The translations under genes were made by a program, and so were the position numbers. This document shows, in pieces, positions 47,377 to 56,641 of a stretch of DNA of 64,000 nt (positions are counted from its first letter, which is position 1; the number at the start of each line of letters is the position of its first letter). The notes beneath the pieces are model-generated. The model was not told the origin of the DNA. It worked only from the letters and a program-made list of their open reading frames with translations, and made no database searches. This stretch comes from Candidatus Endonucleibacter sp. (ex Gigantidas childressi) (GTDB taxonomy: Bacteria > Pseudomonadota > Gammaproteobacteria > Pseudomonadales > Endozoicomonadaceae): the NCBI GenBank assembly GCA_030674875.1, contig JASXSU010000002.1, positions 372,001 through 436,000 on the forward strand. Direction: 5' to 3'.

Positions 47377-47640
47377 TTATGTACTGTACAAAAAACCTTA
47401 AACTCTTTATTTTCAAGGCATAATTAGTATGAGGTGACTCCCAGATAAGGTAGCCTGCACGGTCTTTTATCCCAGAATAGGTTATGGTTGTTGAACATGA
47501 AAGACGTAAGTTCATTGGCTGAGAAGCTTAAGGATCATCTGCCCTGCATAAAGCTCGAATCACCTTCATTGCACAGTGTGTAATGGCCTTACTGCGTAGC
47601 CGTTGCACTAATGTTCTGATTGAATAAAAGAGACATTAAC
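47377..47640 (+). pseudogene. IS4-type left end with transposase N-terminus
   Basis: CTTATGTACTGTACAAAAAACC, then a non-coding lead nearly identical to 62863-62999, then MKDVSSLAEKLKDHLPCIKLE from the ATG at 47497 before a stop. The counterpart at 56365-56640 (minus) reads on through the same region. The rest of the IS is missing. Confidence 0.65.
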
Positions 47641-48006
47641 ATATTTGCAGATTTTGGCTTGTCTTAAATATAAAACTACTACTGACCTTTACTTCCCAGT
47701 GATGTTTTCTTATCATACATGCTGTGTTAGATGCAAGAGATAAAAAAGTGGTACACCCTTAACATTCTAAAATATGGGTAGAAGGACGGTAGTGTGTCTG
47801 AGTGTATTAAGCTCCCTCCCCTTTACAACACTCTACCCTCAACAGTTAAGATATACGGCTTATCATAATGGTGCTACATAGATATGTATCTGCTGCATGA
47901 CAAGTCATTTTTTTTGGCATTTTATGAATGGTGTTGGTTGGCAATGAGGTAATATAGGTAAAAAATAGGCATTATAGTACCGTTTCCTGACTAACTGAGA
48001 ATTAGA

Positions 48007-48150
48007 TAGGAAACTTTCCTTATTTCATCTCAGCCAGAACCTATAAATATGGCTAACATGTTGCTTTTGATAGCAATTGATAGCAAAGATTCAAATACTA
48101 AAATGAAGATAGGCGGAAACTTTTCTAGGAATTAGAAGGAAAGTTTCCTA
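48007..48150. mobile_element. 144-bp inverted-repeat element (family D)
   Basis: Bounded by perfect 15-bp inverted repeats TAGGAAACTTTCCTT (48007-48021) and AAGGAAAGTTTCCTA (48136-48150). Each end is itself nearly palindromic around GGAAACTTTCC. No coding capacity. Only one copy is seen in this window. Confidence 0.55.
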
Positions 48151-48177
48151 CTAATAATATGATGTTGGTTGGCCAAT

Positions 48178-49254
48178 GCTGGATTAATATAATAAGTGCA
48201 ATTGACTAAAATTTTATAGGTGAGCCAGCTGCCGGTATATTTGTAGCTATCACCCTAAAAATGGAAGCCAAGAATGAGTACTCAAACTAGGCAATACAAG
48301 CAGCTGACTCAAGGGCAACGGTATCAGATTGAGGCTCTTCTTGGACAGACTACATGCAGAAAGAAATCGCAGTGTCAGTAGGTATCAGTGAGAGTGCTTT
48401 ATCACGAGAGTTGAGTCGTAATGCCAGTGATGATGGCTACGGTGCTGAAAGCGCCCACGCACTAGCCAGTCAGCGTAGAGTGACAGCTACAAAGTTTAGC
48501 AAAACAGATGAACGACACATGCCCATAATAAAGAAAGGGCTATTGCTTGGTTGGTCTCCTGAAAATATCAGTTTCCGGATGAAGGTGGAAGTGCCCGACA
48601 TCGCACTCAGCCACACCACTGTTTATAAACGTGTTGCTACTAACAAAGTGCTAGGAGGCTCTTTGTATAAGAATCTACCCCGCTTTGGCAAGAGGCGCTG
48701 CAAAGGTGGTAAGCGTAAGGCTGGGCGTATCACGATCCCAGACCGCGTCGATATTTCCGATCGGCCCGCAGTTGTTGATCTGCGGTCTCGTCTAGGCGAT
48801 TGGGAGGGTGATACTATTTATGGACAGGACGCCCATCTGGTCACCCTTGTAGACCGCAAGAGTCGGTTAACTTTAATAGGGAAAGTTGATACAAAACACG
48901 CCGAAGTTGTTGCTGAAAGTATGATCAAGCTTCTGAAGCGGGTGTCATCGGTCTGCACAGTCACCCTAGATAATGGTGGTGAGTTTGCAGCCCATGAGAA
49001 AGTAGCAAAAGCAATGAATGCAGATATCTACTTTGCCAAGCCTTATGCTAGTTATCAGCGGGGAACTAACGAAAATACCAATGGCATCATTCGGAGAACC
49101 TGGCCTAAAAAAATGGCGTTGAGTCATCTAACAGAAGATGATCTGAGGACAATGGAAATGTTGATCAATACCATGCCTAGGAAGGTTTTAGGAGGGCGGA
49201 CACCACTCGAAGTCTACACAGGACAGCCGATTGCACTTATTGCTTGAATCCAGC
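48178..49254 (+). mobile_element. IS30-type insertion sequence, copy B
   Basis: Ends as in copy A (GCTGGATTAATATAATAAGTG and ...TTGCTTGAATCCAGC). Over 95 percent identical to copy A by eye. It carries one lesion, a one-base deletion near 48344. Immediately followed by a direct 295-bp repeat of its own 3' end. It sits just upstream of the restriction-modification operon. Confidence 0.88.
48274..49247 (+). pseudogene. IS30 family transposase, N-terminal frameshift (copy B)
   Basis: The natural ATG is at 48274. A deletion near 48344 (CTTGG-ACAG instead of CTTGGAACAG) shifts frame after about 23 codons. From the ATG at 48354 (MQKEIAVSVGISESALSREL) 297 codons are open, covering the helix-turn-helix and all of the DDE core: GDWEGDTIYGQD, VTLDNGGEF and GTNENTNGIIRRTWPK. 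Initiation at 48354 could still make a nearly complete protein lacking the first residues; activity is uncertain. Confidence 0.82.
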
Positions 49255-49549
49255 GTCACCCTAGATAATGGTGGTGAGTTTGCAGCCCATGAGAAAGTAG
49301 CAAAAGCAATGAATGCAGATATCTACTTTGCCAAGCCTTATGCTAGTTATCAGCGGGGAACTAACGAAAATACCAATGGCATCATTCGGAGAACCTGGCC
49401 TAAAAAAATGGCGTTGAGTCATCTAACAGAAGATGATCTGAGGACAATGGAAATGTTGATCAATACCATGCCTAGGAAGGTTTTAGGAGGGCGGACACCA
49501 CTCGAAGTCTACACAGGACAGCCGATTGCACTTATTGCTTGAATCCAGC
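49255..49549 (+). repeat. 295-bp direct tandem duplication of the IS30-B 3' end
   Basis: Positions 49255-49549 repeat 48960-49254 essentially base for base, joining directly after the right terminal repeat. It encodes the second Asp and Glu part of the transposase core and ends with a second copy of the right terminal repeat. The 5' portion of the IS is not repeated. Confidence 0.9.
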
Positions 49550-49638
49550 ACTACATATAAAAACTAGCTAACAATCGCTTCCAGCCGACCGTAAAAATCG
49601 GGCGCTAGGTAATGCTTGAACACAGTGATCTTTGTGTC

Positions 49639-49674
49639 TTGACAAAAAGGGACAAAAATGTGACTATTAGTCAC
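49639..49674 (+). promoter_or_regulatory. putative promoter and palindromic operator of the R-M operon
   Basis: TTGACA at 49639-49644 is a consensus -35. At 17 bp spacing a weak -10 (GACTAT, 49662-49667) falls inside a perfect 15-bp palindrome GTGACTATTAGTCAC (49660-49674). The methyltransferase start is 40 bp further. The palindrome also fits the GACT-N3-AGTC pattern of controller boxes, but no controller gene is present. The N-terminal helix-turn-helix of the methyltransferase is the obvious candidate ligand. Confidence 0.55.
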
Positions 49675-49714
49675 GTTTTAACTCCAAAATAATGTCTTCT
49701 CGGAGAGAATGCCA

Positions 49715-51067
49715 ATGCAAGACCATAATGACTTTGAATTATTGAATAAACTTTCCTCTATCTATTCACAGCAAACTATTGCTGATGAAATTAATCATCC
49801 CAGAGAAGTTATTAACCGTTGGATCAAAGAACGATCTAGGAAACAGGATGAAAGCTGGTTGACTTATAGTGAACATATTACCCTGGAAAAGATGTTACCT
49901 ACTCCAACAAAGACAAAGCATGACTTTACATTTATTGACTTGTTTGCGGGTATAGGAGGGATTAGGCGTGGCTTTGAGTCGATAGGGGGGGAATGTATAT
50001 TTACCAGTGAATATGACAAATATGCTATTAAAACCTATCAAGCAAATTATTACTGTGATCATGAAATTCATGGTGATATAAAAGAGATCACACAGCATGA
50101 AGGCATGACGAAAAAACAGGCCTATAATCATATTCAACAATCCATTCCTGACCATGACGTATTACTTGCAGGTTTTCCTTGCCAGCCCTTTTCAATTGCA
50201 GGCGTATCGAAGAAGAATTCATTGGGCAGGGCACATGGTTTTGAATGTGATACGCAGGGGACATTATTTTTTGATGTTGCCAGGATAATTGATGCCAAGC
50301 AACCTCTTGCCATCATGTTGGAAAATGTAAAAAACCTAAAAAGCCATGATAAAGGAAAAACCTTTAAAGTCATCATGAATACTCTGGATGAACTTGGCTA
50401 TGAGGTAGTTGACAGGGAGTATGATAAAACAGGGGCAGACCCGAAGATCATCAATGGCAAGAATTTTGTTCCACAGAATAGAGAACGTATAGTAATAGTC
50501 GCCTTCAGACGAGACTTAAAAGTAATGGAAGAGTTTTCTCTTAAAAAAATCAATAAATATTTCCCCAAAACTGAACCCGTAGTGGGAGATGTTTTACAGC
50601 CTGACAATGAAGTGGATGATAAATATATTTTGACCCATAATTTATGGGAATATCTAAAAGCTTATGCTGACAAACATAAAAAAGCTGGTAATGGTTTCGG
50701 GTTTGGAAAGGTTTCTATTTCAGACAGGTCAACTCGCACATTATCAGCGAGATATTACAAGGATGGATCAGAGATACTTATTGATCGAGGAAGCAGGAAG
50801 CGCCCTCGAAGGCTGACACCTAGGGAATGTGCCAGGTTAATGGGCTTTGACAAACCAGGAGAGAGTAAATTTATAATTCCTGTGTCTGATACGCAAGCTT
50901 ATAAACAATTTGGCAACAGTGTAGTTGTTCCTGTATTTGAGGCAGTAGCTAAACTGATGAAACCATACATTCTTAAAGCACAAAAAGCGACAAGAGTTGA
51001 TAAAGGAAAAATAGCTGTTGAGAAGAGAATGACTCAAGCTGATAAATCACGCAAAGCGGTCTTATGA
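49715..51067 (+). CDS. type II DNA (cytosine-5) methyltransferase with N-terminal HTH
   Basis: Modification enzyme. Numbering from 49709: residues 8-50 form a helix-turn-helix-like region ([21 protein letters not shown]) before motif [16 protein letters not shown] (75-89). Catalytic PCQPFS with Cys158 follows, then LENVKN (motif VI, 204-209), [11 protein letters not shown] (motif VIII), a variable target region, [13 protein letters not shown] (motif IX) and [13 protein letters not shown] (motif X). GGAGAG sits at the right distance from the ATG at 49715, too near the ATG at 49709. The stop overlaps vsr (ATGA). The partner nuclease is of MvaI/BcnI type, so a CCNGG-like target is likely; that is inference. 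Confidence 0.92.
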   Translation: MQDHNDFELLNKLSSIYSQQTIADEINHPREVINRWIKERSRKQDESWLTYSEHITLEKMLPTPTKTKHDFTFIDLFAGIGGIRRGFESIGGECIFTSEYDKYAIKTYQANYYCDHEIHGDIKEITQHEGMTKKQAYNHIQQSIPDHDVLLAGFPCQPFSIAGVSKKNSLGRAHGFECDTQGTLFFDVARIIDAKQPLAIMLENVKNLKSHDKGKTFKVIMNTLDELGYEVVDREYDKTGADPKIINGKNFVPQNRERIVIVAFRRDLKVMEEFSLKKINKYFPKTEPVVGDVLQPDNEVDDKYILTHNLWEYLKAYADKHKKAGNGFGFGKVSISDRSTRTLSARYYKDGSEILIDRGSRKRPRRLTPRECARLMGFDKPGESKFIIPVSDTQAYKQFGNSVVVPVFEAVAKLMKPYILKAQKATRVDKGKIAVEKRMTQADKSRKAVL

Positions 51068-51545
51068 CAGATATTGTTTCCCCTGAAACCAGAAATCGCA
51101 TGATGTTGAGTATCAAAGTGGCAAACACAAAGCCAGAAATGATAGTCAGGAAGGGACTTTTCAGACGAGGATCAGATACCGTATTCATGCTAAACATCTT
51201 CTTGGCAAGCCTGATTTGGTTCTTGCCAAATATAACACCATTATTTTTGTTCATGGTTGTTTTTGGCATCACCACGATTGCAAGCTGTTTCAATAGCCTA
51301 AAAGTAATACTGAATTCTGGCGAGAGAAAATTACTGCAAATACGCAACAGGATAAATGATATAATACTGAGCTAATAGATGATGGCTGGAGAGTTCTTAT
51401 CGTGTGGGAATGCGCCACTAAAGGAAAAAAAGATCAGGGAATCAATAAAATTATAGACTATATTTCTGATTGCCTGTTGACTGATAATAATACAGATGTA
51501 ATTTTAGGAGGTTGTTTCAATGACATCAAAACTCGGAACATATGA
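51064..51545 (+). pseudogene. vsr: very-short-patch repair endonuclease Vsr, inactivated
   Basis: Opens as Vsr (VSPETRNRMMLSI, ANTKPEMIVRKGLFRRG). A one-base loss near 51172 shifts frame. In the next frame the protein continues RYRIHAKHLLGKPDLVLAKY, FVHGCFWHHHDCKLF (catalytic and Zn residues), a TAG, then KSNTEFWREKI, a TGA, and DDGWRVLIVWECATKGK. So it has three lesions. Vsr repairs T:G mismatches made by 5-methylcytosine deamination and usually travels with C5 methyltransferases. The relic overlaps the nuclease start. Confidence 0.85.
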
Positions 51546-52929
51546 TACTCAATCAGGAAAAAAAATAAGTGTGGATGGTGTCTCAGACCTTCTTCAAAAA
51601 CTGGGTTGTACTCATATTTATGTAAAGAAACTTGCTCCCAATGATAATAGTAAAAATCAGCCTTATTTCGGTAGTCATCTAACTGATTTGCCATTTATTC
51701 CCACAGGTGAACTGGTTACTTCAGCATCTGTTTCAAAAAAAAATAGCAATACCAAAAGGAAAATCAAGTATCAGACAACTTTGGATTTATCCTGGGTTGA
51801 CGCTGATGGTGTGGTCTATGATGCTCCACATTCAAAGCTCATCTATTACCCTCAATATCCTGAAGTAAGATTCTCTGGCTTTCTGCGTGGTTCTAAAGTC
51901 AATGCCAGTGAATGGATGTCACCAGATAAACAGGGCAGAAGTGAGGGCAGATGGTTAATTTTGGGTATTACCAAGAATGAATCTATCTACGCTTACCTTG
52001 CAACACCAGAAAGTCGTTTATCCCGTGAGCTTGCAGAAACAAATTTTATAGAAGTAAGTAATGTTTTTTGTCAACTGGATGTTGAGTGTATTGCCCCCAA
52101 AGTGTCTACACGAGAAGCACTTATTAGCAAGTTACTTGAAATTCATCACATGGGATGGGTATCAAGTCGGAGGCTAAACTCAGAGATGAGTGTTATTCCC
52201 TATAAAGCACTCAATGGTGGCGGATATACACTGGAGTGTATGCTGGGAATTTCACCTAATGGGATTGCAGAACCTGATTATCTGGGTTGGGAGGTAAAAC
52301 AGTTTGGCGTTTCCAAGTTTCCGACAATAGCATCAAAGCCTACAACTTTAATGACTCCAGAACCTAATGGAGGCTTCTACTGTGAGAGCGGAGCGATAGA
52401 GTTTGTCAGAAATTATGGCTATCCTGATAAAAGAGGCAATGTTGACAGACTCAATTTTGGTGGAAAACATAATGTCGGAGAATGCCAGAAATTGACAGGA
52501 TTAACTATGGAACTGATTGGTTTTGATTCGGAAACATCTTCTATAACTGATGCTGAAGGTACAATTGCTTTAATTGACAGTACTGGTAATGTAACCGCTA
52601 GTTGGAGTTTTGCCAAACTTATGGATCATTGGAAACACAAACATTCTCAAGCTGTTTATATTCCCTGTATGAAACGAACACAATCAGGTATTAATGAGTA
52701 TTATTATGGTAAGGATATTGAAATGGGCACAGGAACGAATTTTGAAATGATTCTTTCGGCTATGCACTTAGGATCGGTATATTATGACCCAGGAATAAAA
52801 TTGGAACATGCTTCTACTGATAAACCCAAAATAAAACGGCGAAATCAGTTTAGAGTTAATCATAAACATCTTAATACGTTGTATACAAAATTCGAATTTG
52901 TAGATGTAAAGATCGAAATTAATTCTTAA
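51520..52929 (+). CDS. type II restriction endonuclease, MvaI/BcnI family
   Basis: The 469-aa protein has the family core GGGYTLECMLGISPNGIAEPD-YLGWEVKQFG (about residues 233-262). The PD-(D/E)xK catalytic set would be Asp253, Glu258 and Lys260. IEFVRNYGYPDKRGN and FGGKHNVGE follow as in MvaI/BcnI enzymes, which act as monomers on CCWGG or CCSGG. The N-terminal 200 residues form an additional, less conserved domain. AGGAGG 8 bases before the ATG marks the start. Gene order is M, broken vsr, R. Confidence 0.85.
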   Translation: MTSKLGTYDTQSGKKISVDGVSDLLQKLGCTHIYVKKLAPNDNSKNQPYFGSHLTDLPFIPTGELVTSASVSKKNSNTKRKIKYQTTLDLSWVDADGVVYDAPHSKLIYYPQYPEVRFSGFLRGSKVNASEWMSPDKQGRSEGRWLILGITKNESIYAYLATPESRLSRELAETNFIEVSNVFCQLDVECIAPKVSTREALISKLLEIHHMGWVSSRRLNSEMSVIPYKALNGGGYTLECMLGISPNGIAEPDYLGWEVKQFGVSKFPTIASKPTTLMTPEPNGGFYCESGAIEFVRNYGYPDKRGNVDRLNFGGKHNVGECQKLTGLTMELIGFDSETSSITDAEGTIALIDSTGNVTASWSFAKLMDHWKHKHSQAVYIPCMKRTQSGINEYYYGKDIEMGTGTNFEMILSAMHLGSVYYDPGIKLEHASTDKPKIKRRNQFRVNHKHLNTLYTKFEFVDVKIEINS

Positions 52930-53111
52930 TGCTATAGAGAGTGAAAATTAATTTTAAAAGAGAATTGTTTGTGTTGTAAACTACCTAACAATAACTTGCA
53001 CGCGGACTGCAATAAGCGTCATGGGTTTTGCGAAGCAAAAAGAGCCGCAAAAACCACTTCTCTTATGGCAGCCGCTTAAGCTGGCGTTAACACTAAAAAT
53101 GAGGAGAAAGA

Positions 53112-53321
53112 ATGCTTACTTTTACACAAGCAATTGATGAGTCTAAAAAATATAATAAAAGACATGCATTATTAGGTAATGGCTTTAGTATATCGTGTAG
53201 CCCTGATATTTTTGTGTATGGAAAATTATTTGAGAGGGCTTACTTTAGTGAATTATCGCCCTCTGCAAAAAAAACATTTAAAGCAACTGATGTAACTACC
53301 TTTTTCACAAAATCGCTGTAA
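53112..53321 (+). pseudogene. DUF4917-type protein, N-terminal fragment (69 aa)
   Basis: The start MLTFTQAIDESKKYNKRHALLGNGFSISC resembles DUF4917 proteins, whose LLGNGFSI stretch recalls the nucleotide-binding loop of SIR2-like domains; full proteins are some 300 aa. Here the frame ends after DVTTFFTKSL, 20 bp before the yceH stop (convergent). GAGGAGAAAG before the ATG is an excellent ribosome site, so the fragment may still be translated. It could be a remnant of a defence gene next to the R-M system. Confidence 0.6.
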
Positions 53322-53338
53322 AAACACCAGCCCTAACT

Positions 53339-53959
53339 TTAATTGCAACCATCTTTAAGGCGCTCTATTTCTGCCTTGAGAATTACAATTTCATGCTCTA
53401 GCTCTTCTATACGAGCCTTGTCACTCGCTACCGTCTCATGCATCAGAGGAATAGGCTGCTCAATATTTCCGGAAAAAAGATGAGAATAACGACTTTCTCG
53501 CTTACCAGCCTCCCGTGGTAGACAGATCACCCAGTCTTTAGCCATCATATCGCTCAACACTCGATCTACTTCATGAACATCAACAAATGTTGCCATTCGT
53601 CCGGTGCGCCCCCTCAGCTCACCAGGTGTCTGGGGCCCTCGAAGAAACATAACCCCCAGAATTGCTCGCTCCTGATCCGATAGCTGCAACGTACTAAATT
53701 CGGTATTACAAAACCGGTGTTTATATTTGCTAACCCGTGAATTATCCTCTTCACTAACAAGCAACTTTACCTTCAAACCATCTACAATATTTAATACATC
53801 AGATTGGCTCAGTGCCATCACCGGTTCACGATTACTTTTCTGATTGCAGGCATTAGTGAGCGCATTAAGCGATAAAGGATATTGCTCAGGCGTCGTGCTT
53901 TCTTTTTCCAACAAACAGCCAATAATCCGAGTATCATGCAACGTTAATTCTATATCCAT
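53339..53959 (-). CDS. yceH: YceH family protein (DUF480)
   Basis: 206 aa with two winged-helix-like repeats and conserved blocks: [24 protein letters not shown] (9-32), [37 protein letters not shown]-like ([18 protein letters not shown], near 103) and [17 protein letters not shown] (near 145). The C-terminus is a short coiled coil. Function is not well established in the family. Monocistronic, facing the DUF4917 fragment. Confidence 0.9.
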   Translation of the reverse strand: MDIELTLHDTRIIGCLLEKESTTPEQYPLSLNALTNACNQKSNREPVMALSQSDVLNIVDGLKVKLLVSEEDNSRVSKYKHRFCNTEFSTLQLSDQERAILGVMFLRGPQTPGELRGRTGRMATFVDVHEVDRVLSDMMAKDWVICLPREAGKRESRYSHLFSGNIEQPIPLMHETVASDKARIEELEHEIVILKAEIERLKDGCN

Positions 53960-53981
53960 TTTATATTCCCGTTATTAAATA

Positions 53982-54095
53982 TGGCGAATTCAAATCTGAA
54001 GTGCATAACTTGACTAGGTAGAAGAAAGGGCCAGCTGAAGGTAAGCTCCTACCCTTTTCTCCGGCAAGAGATGCACTTCAGGTTTGAATCCGCCA
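53982..54095. mobile_element. 114-bp MITE-like element with IS30-type ends (family C)
   Basis: Left end TGGCGAATTCAAATCTGAAG and the complement of the right end TGGCGGATTCAAACCTGAAG are near-identical over 25 bp. The right end resembles that of the IS30-type relic at 21360-21385 (ATGCACTTGGAATTTGAATC), and the left the IS30-type end near 60120. So it is probably a deletion derivative mobilised by that IS30-type transposase. It has no gene. It lies 22 bp upstream of yceH. Confidence 0.7.
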
Positions 54096-54275
54096 ATTAT
54101 AATGACGGTGAACAGAGTCTTTTCAAGTATTACCTAGATTTTCTTTATTTATTTTTCATGATCTTATTAGCATCTTGCACAAGTATGACATTTAGATATT
54201 AACAACACCAGAAATACAGGCAGAATAGCGATAAAAATGGTTGCAACAAACACTCAAACAAGATACCAGTATATT

Positions 54276-54414
54276 GAGACCTTTGCACGAGCCGTAATTT
54301 TGTTAGTCGGTGAGGAAAATACACACTAAAATAGATGATTTATGCTTGTAAATGATCGATTTAGTACGTTTTTAAAGAAGCCAGCTAGCAAAATAACAAT
54401 CGTGCAAAGGTCTC
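54276..54414. mobile_element. 139-bp MITE-like element (family B), copy 2
   Basis: Same 15-bp perfect ends and length as the copy at 24893-25031. ATATT occurs at both flanks, suggesting a target duplication of 4-5 bp. It lies 55 bp downstream of pgeF. Confidence 0.82.
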
Positions 54415-54469
54415 ATATTAATTAACTTCCTAACAACAAAACCATCAGTACTAGAACCAGAGAAAAGCA

Positions 54470-55237
54470 TCAGCTTTCTTTCACCCATATAGCAGAAGCC
54501 ATTCTTCCACTGGCCTTACCATCCCTGCGATAAGAAAAAAACAGCTCGTCTTGCGTGAATGTGCAAAAAGTACCTCCATAAACGCGAGTAATACCTGTAT
54601 AAGTAAGTCTCTGTCGTGCCAACAAATAAAGATCTGCCAACCAACGATCTTTATCTCCAGGAATAAATCCCTTCTCCGCTTCAGCGTTTGCATCTACAAA
54701 TGCATCACGCACTTCAGGGCCAACCTCAAAACAAGGTTGACTTATTGCCGGCCCCAACCACGCCATCAGTTTCAATGATGAACAATCCATGGCGGCAACA
54801 GTGTTCTCCAACACTCCTGCAAGTAATCCTTTCCATCCTGCATGAGCTGCCGCAACACAACTACCACTCTCATTGCAAAACAAAACTGGTAAACAATCTG
54901 CCGTCATAACCATTGCAGGAATTCCTACCATCCTTGATATAGAGGCATCAGCTTCTGGTTCGGCATCACACTCTGCAGAGTCGACAACATGAGTCCCGTG
55001 CACCTGCTTTAAATAAACCGGCGGATAAGACCATCCACAGTCATCAATAATCCGCTGACGGTTAACCTTAACCAATTCAGAGTTATCACCAGAAGAAAGG
55101 CTCAGGTTCAAGCTAATATAGCCTTTGCCCTCTTCACTAACACCTCCATTTCTAGTTGTCGTTACAGCACAAATATTATCTGGTGCCGGCCAACTAGCTG
55201 AAATATAGCGATCAGCGTGTTGCACCTCATAATTCAT
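54470..55237 (-). CDS. pgeF: polyphenol oxidase/purine nucleoside phosphorylase-like YfiH (PgeF)
   Basis: The laccase-like (DUF152) domain has VHGTHVVD, VMTADCLPVLFC and AAHAGWKGLLAGV, whose His and Cys residues bind the metal, plus the GPAISQPCFEVG segment. Work on YfiH homologues reports removal of wrongly built peptidoglycan precursor and purine nucleoside phosphorolysis. The ATG at 55237 (MNYEVQH) overlaps the rluD stop by about 10 bp; the ORF start at 55261 is inside rluD and less likely. The rluD-pgeF order is standard. Confidence 0.92.
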   Translation of the reverse strand: MNYEVQHADRYISASWPAPDNICAVTTTRNGGVSEEGKGYISLNLSLSSGDNSELVKVNRQRIIDDCGWSYPPVYLKQVHGTHVVDSAECDAEPEADASISRMVGIPAMVMTADCLPVLFCNESGSCVAAAHAGWKGLLAGVLENTVAAMDCSSLKLMAWLGPAISQPCFEVGPEVRDAFVDANAEAEKGFIPGDKDRWLADLYLLARQRLTYTGITRVYGGTFCTFTQDELFFSYRRDGKASGRMASAIWVKES

Positions 55238-56192
55238 CTTTACTTTCCTGATCATCGACAAGTGCTCTCAGGAGATTTTGAAAATCATCAGGCAAAGGGG
55301 CTTGCCATTCTATAAATTCATTAGTAACAGGATGCATCAAGCCTAACCTCTTGGCATGTAGTGCTTGCCTCCGAAAATTTTGTAACTGCTCCTTTAACTC
55401 AAGTTCACAAGCCTTAGGCAATCTTAACCCACCGCCATATAGTTGATCCCCCACCAATGGATAACAAATATGGGCCATATGAACTCTTATCTGATGAGTC
55501 CTCCCTGTTTCAAGCTTTAACCGCACATGGGTGTGCGCCCTATAACGTTTTATAACACGATAATGGGTAATGGATTGCTTACCACTGGAAATAACCGCCT
55601 TTTTCATGCGATGCACTCCATGACGGCCGATAGGCTGATTAACCACTCCTCCTCCGGTCATAACACCTTGCGTCACCGCTTCATATTCTCTATTTATGGA
55701 ACGTTTTTGAATCTGTGTCACCAGATCAGTATGGGCTGCTAAGGTTTTAGCCACGACCATTAAACCGCTTGTATCCTTATCCAGCCTATGAACAATACCA
55801 GCCCGTGGCAATGACGCCAATTGATGGCAGTGATATAACAAGCCATTTAGCAGAGTGCCAGAATAATTACCTGCAGCAGGATGCACTACTAGCCCAAAAG
55901 GTTTATTAATAACAAGAATATGCTCATCTTCATAAACAATATCTAAGGGGATACATTCCTGACCCCAGCGTTCATGCTCCTCAATTTCAACATTTAAACA
56001 AAGATGCTCGCCTCCAAAAAGCTTATCTTTCGGCCTACATAATTTCCCATCCACTTGCAAAGCCCCTTGCCTGATCCAAGCCTGCAATTTTGATCTTGAG
56101 TAATCGGGAAAAGAGTCCGCAGCTATTTGGTCAAACCGCCGACCACCAAAACCTTCTGGTACAACGCTGGTCTGCTGAATAATTTCACCCAT
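55227..56192 (-). CDS. rluD: 23S rRNA pseudouridine(1911/1915/1917) synthase
   Basis: RluD family of 321 aa. The N-terminal S4 domain (RRFDQIAADSFPDYSRSKLQ, near 16-35) is followed by the catalytic loop RAGIVHRLDKDTSGLMVVAK (Asp near 138) and LETGRTHQIRVHMAHI (near 212). The start at 56192 (MGEIIQQ) fits the family; 28 further in-frame residues upstream look untranslated. In most gammaproteobacteria bamD lies divergently right next to rluD; here it is 7.7 kb away across an island. Confidence 0.94.
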   Translation of the reverse strand: MGEIIQQTSVVPEGFGGRRFDQIAADSFPDYSRSKLQAWIRQGALQVDGKLCRPKDKLFGGEHLCLNVEIEEHERWGQECIPLDIVYEDEHILVINKPFGLVVHPAAGNYSGTLLNGLLYHCHQLASLPRAGIVHRLDKDTSGLMVVAKTLAAHTDLVTQIQKRSINREYEAVTQGVMTGGGVVNQPIGRHGVHRMKKAVISSGKQSITHYRVIKRYRAHTHVRLKLETGRTHQIRVHMAHICYPLVGDQLYGGGLRLPKACELELKEQLQNFRRQALHAKRLGLMHPVTNEFIEWQAPLPDDFQNLLRALVDDQESKDEL

Positions 56193-56302
56193 CTGTAATA
56201 TCTCAAAAAACAAGTAACACCAGTATATACCACCCTTGTTTAAAGATGCAGAGATGTTGACTATACGCCCTCTCACCCACCCTCATCGCCAACCTCTTTG
56301 GA

Positions 56303-56362
56303 TACATACCAATTCCCATTGAATGAATGGAGTTGATAACTACTCTCACTCACCCCAGCCAC
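56303..56362. repeat. family-A repeat fragment
   Basis: CATACCAATTCCCATTGAATGAATGG and ACTCTCACTCACCCCAGCCAC match the A2 variant. It marks the left edge of the island between rluD and bamD. Confidence 0.4.
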
Positions 56363-56364
56363 CT

Positions 56365-56640
56365 GTGTACGGGACAAAACATTTAGCCGGTCTAAACTAT
56401 CCGACTGCCTTCTTATGAAACTCCTAGGCACGGTACAAGTTAGTGGAACGGCTACGCAGTAAGGCCAGTGTAGCCTGCTCAATAAAGGTGATTCTAGCTT
56501 GATACAGGGGCAGATGAACCTTACGCTTCTTGGCTAATGAACTGACTTCCTTCATATTCAACAACCGTAACCTATTCATGGGTAAAATACCGTGCAGGTT
56601 ATCTTATCTGGAAGTACCTAATACTAATTATGCTTTGAAA
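56365..56640 (-). pseudogene. IS4-type element with large internal deletion
   Basis: The right end GTGTACGGGACAAAACATTTAG and, in reverse, the left-end lead found at 47377 and 62863 flank a short transposase piece (KEVSSLAKK...ATLALLRSRSTN, with stops). Most of the gene is gone. It is one of at least five IS4-type remnants in the window. Confidence 0.65.
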
Positions 56641-56641
56641 A

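Larger units (their letters stand above)
47183..48177. other. 1-kb gene-free stretch of IS and repeat remnants
   Basis: Contains a piece of the A repeat (about 47199-47283), an IS4-type left end (47377-47640), undefined AT-rich DNA, and a 144-bp inverted-repeat element (48007-48150). No gene is credible. Confidence 0.55.

Noticed and set aside
49231-49542. Separate 103-aa transposase gene
   Set aside because: It is only the duplicated 3' end of IS30-B with no start of its own.
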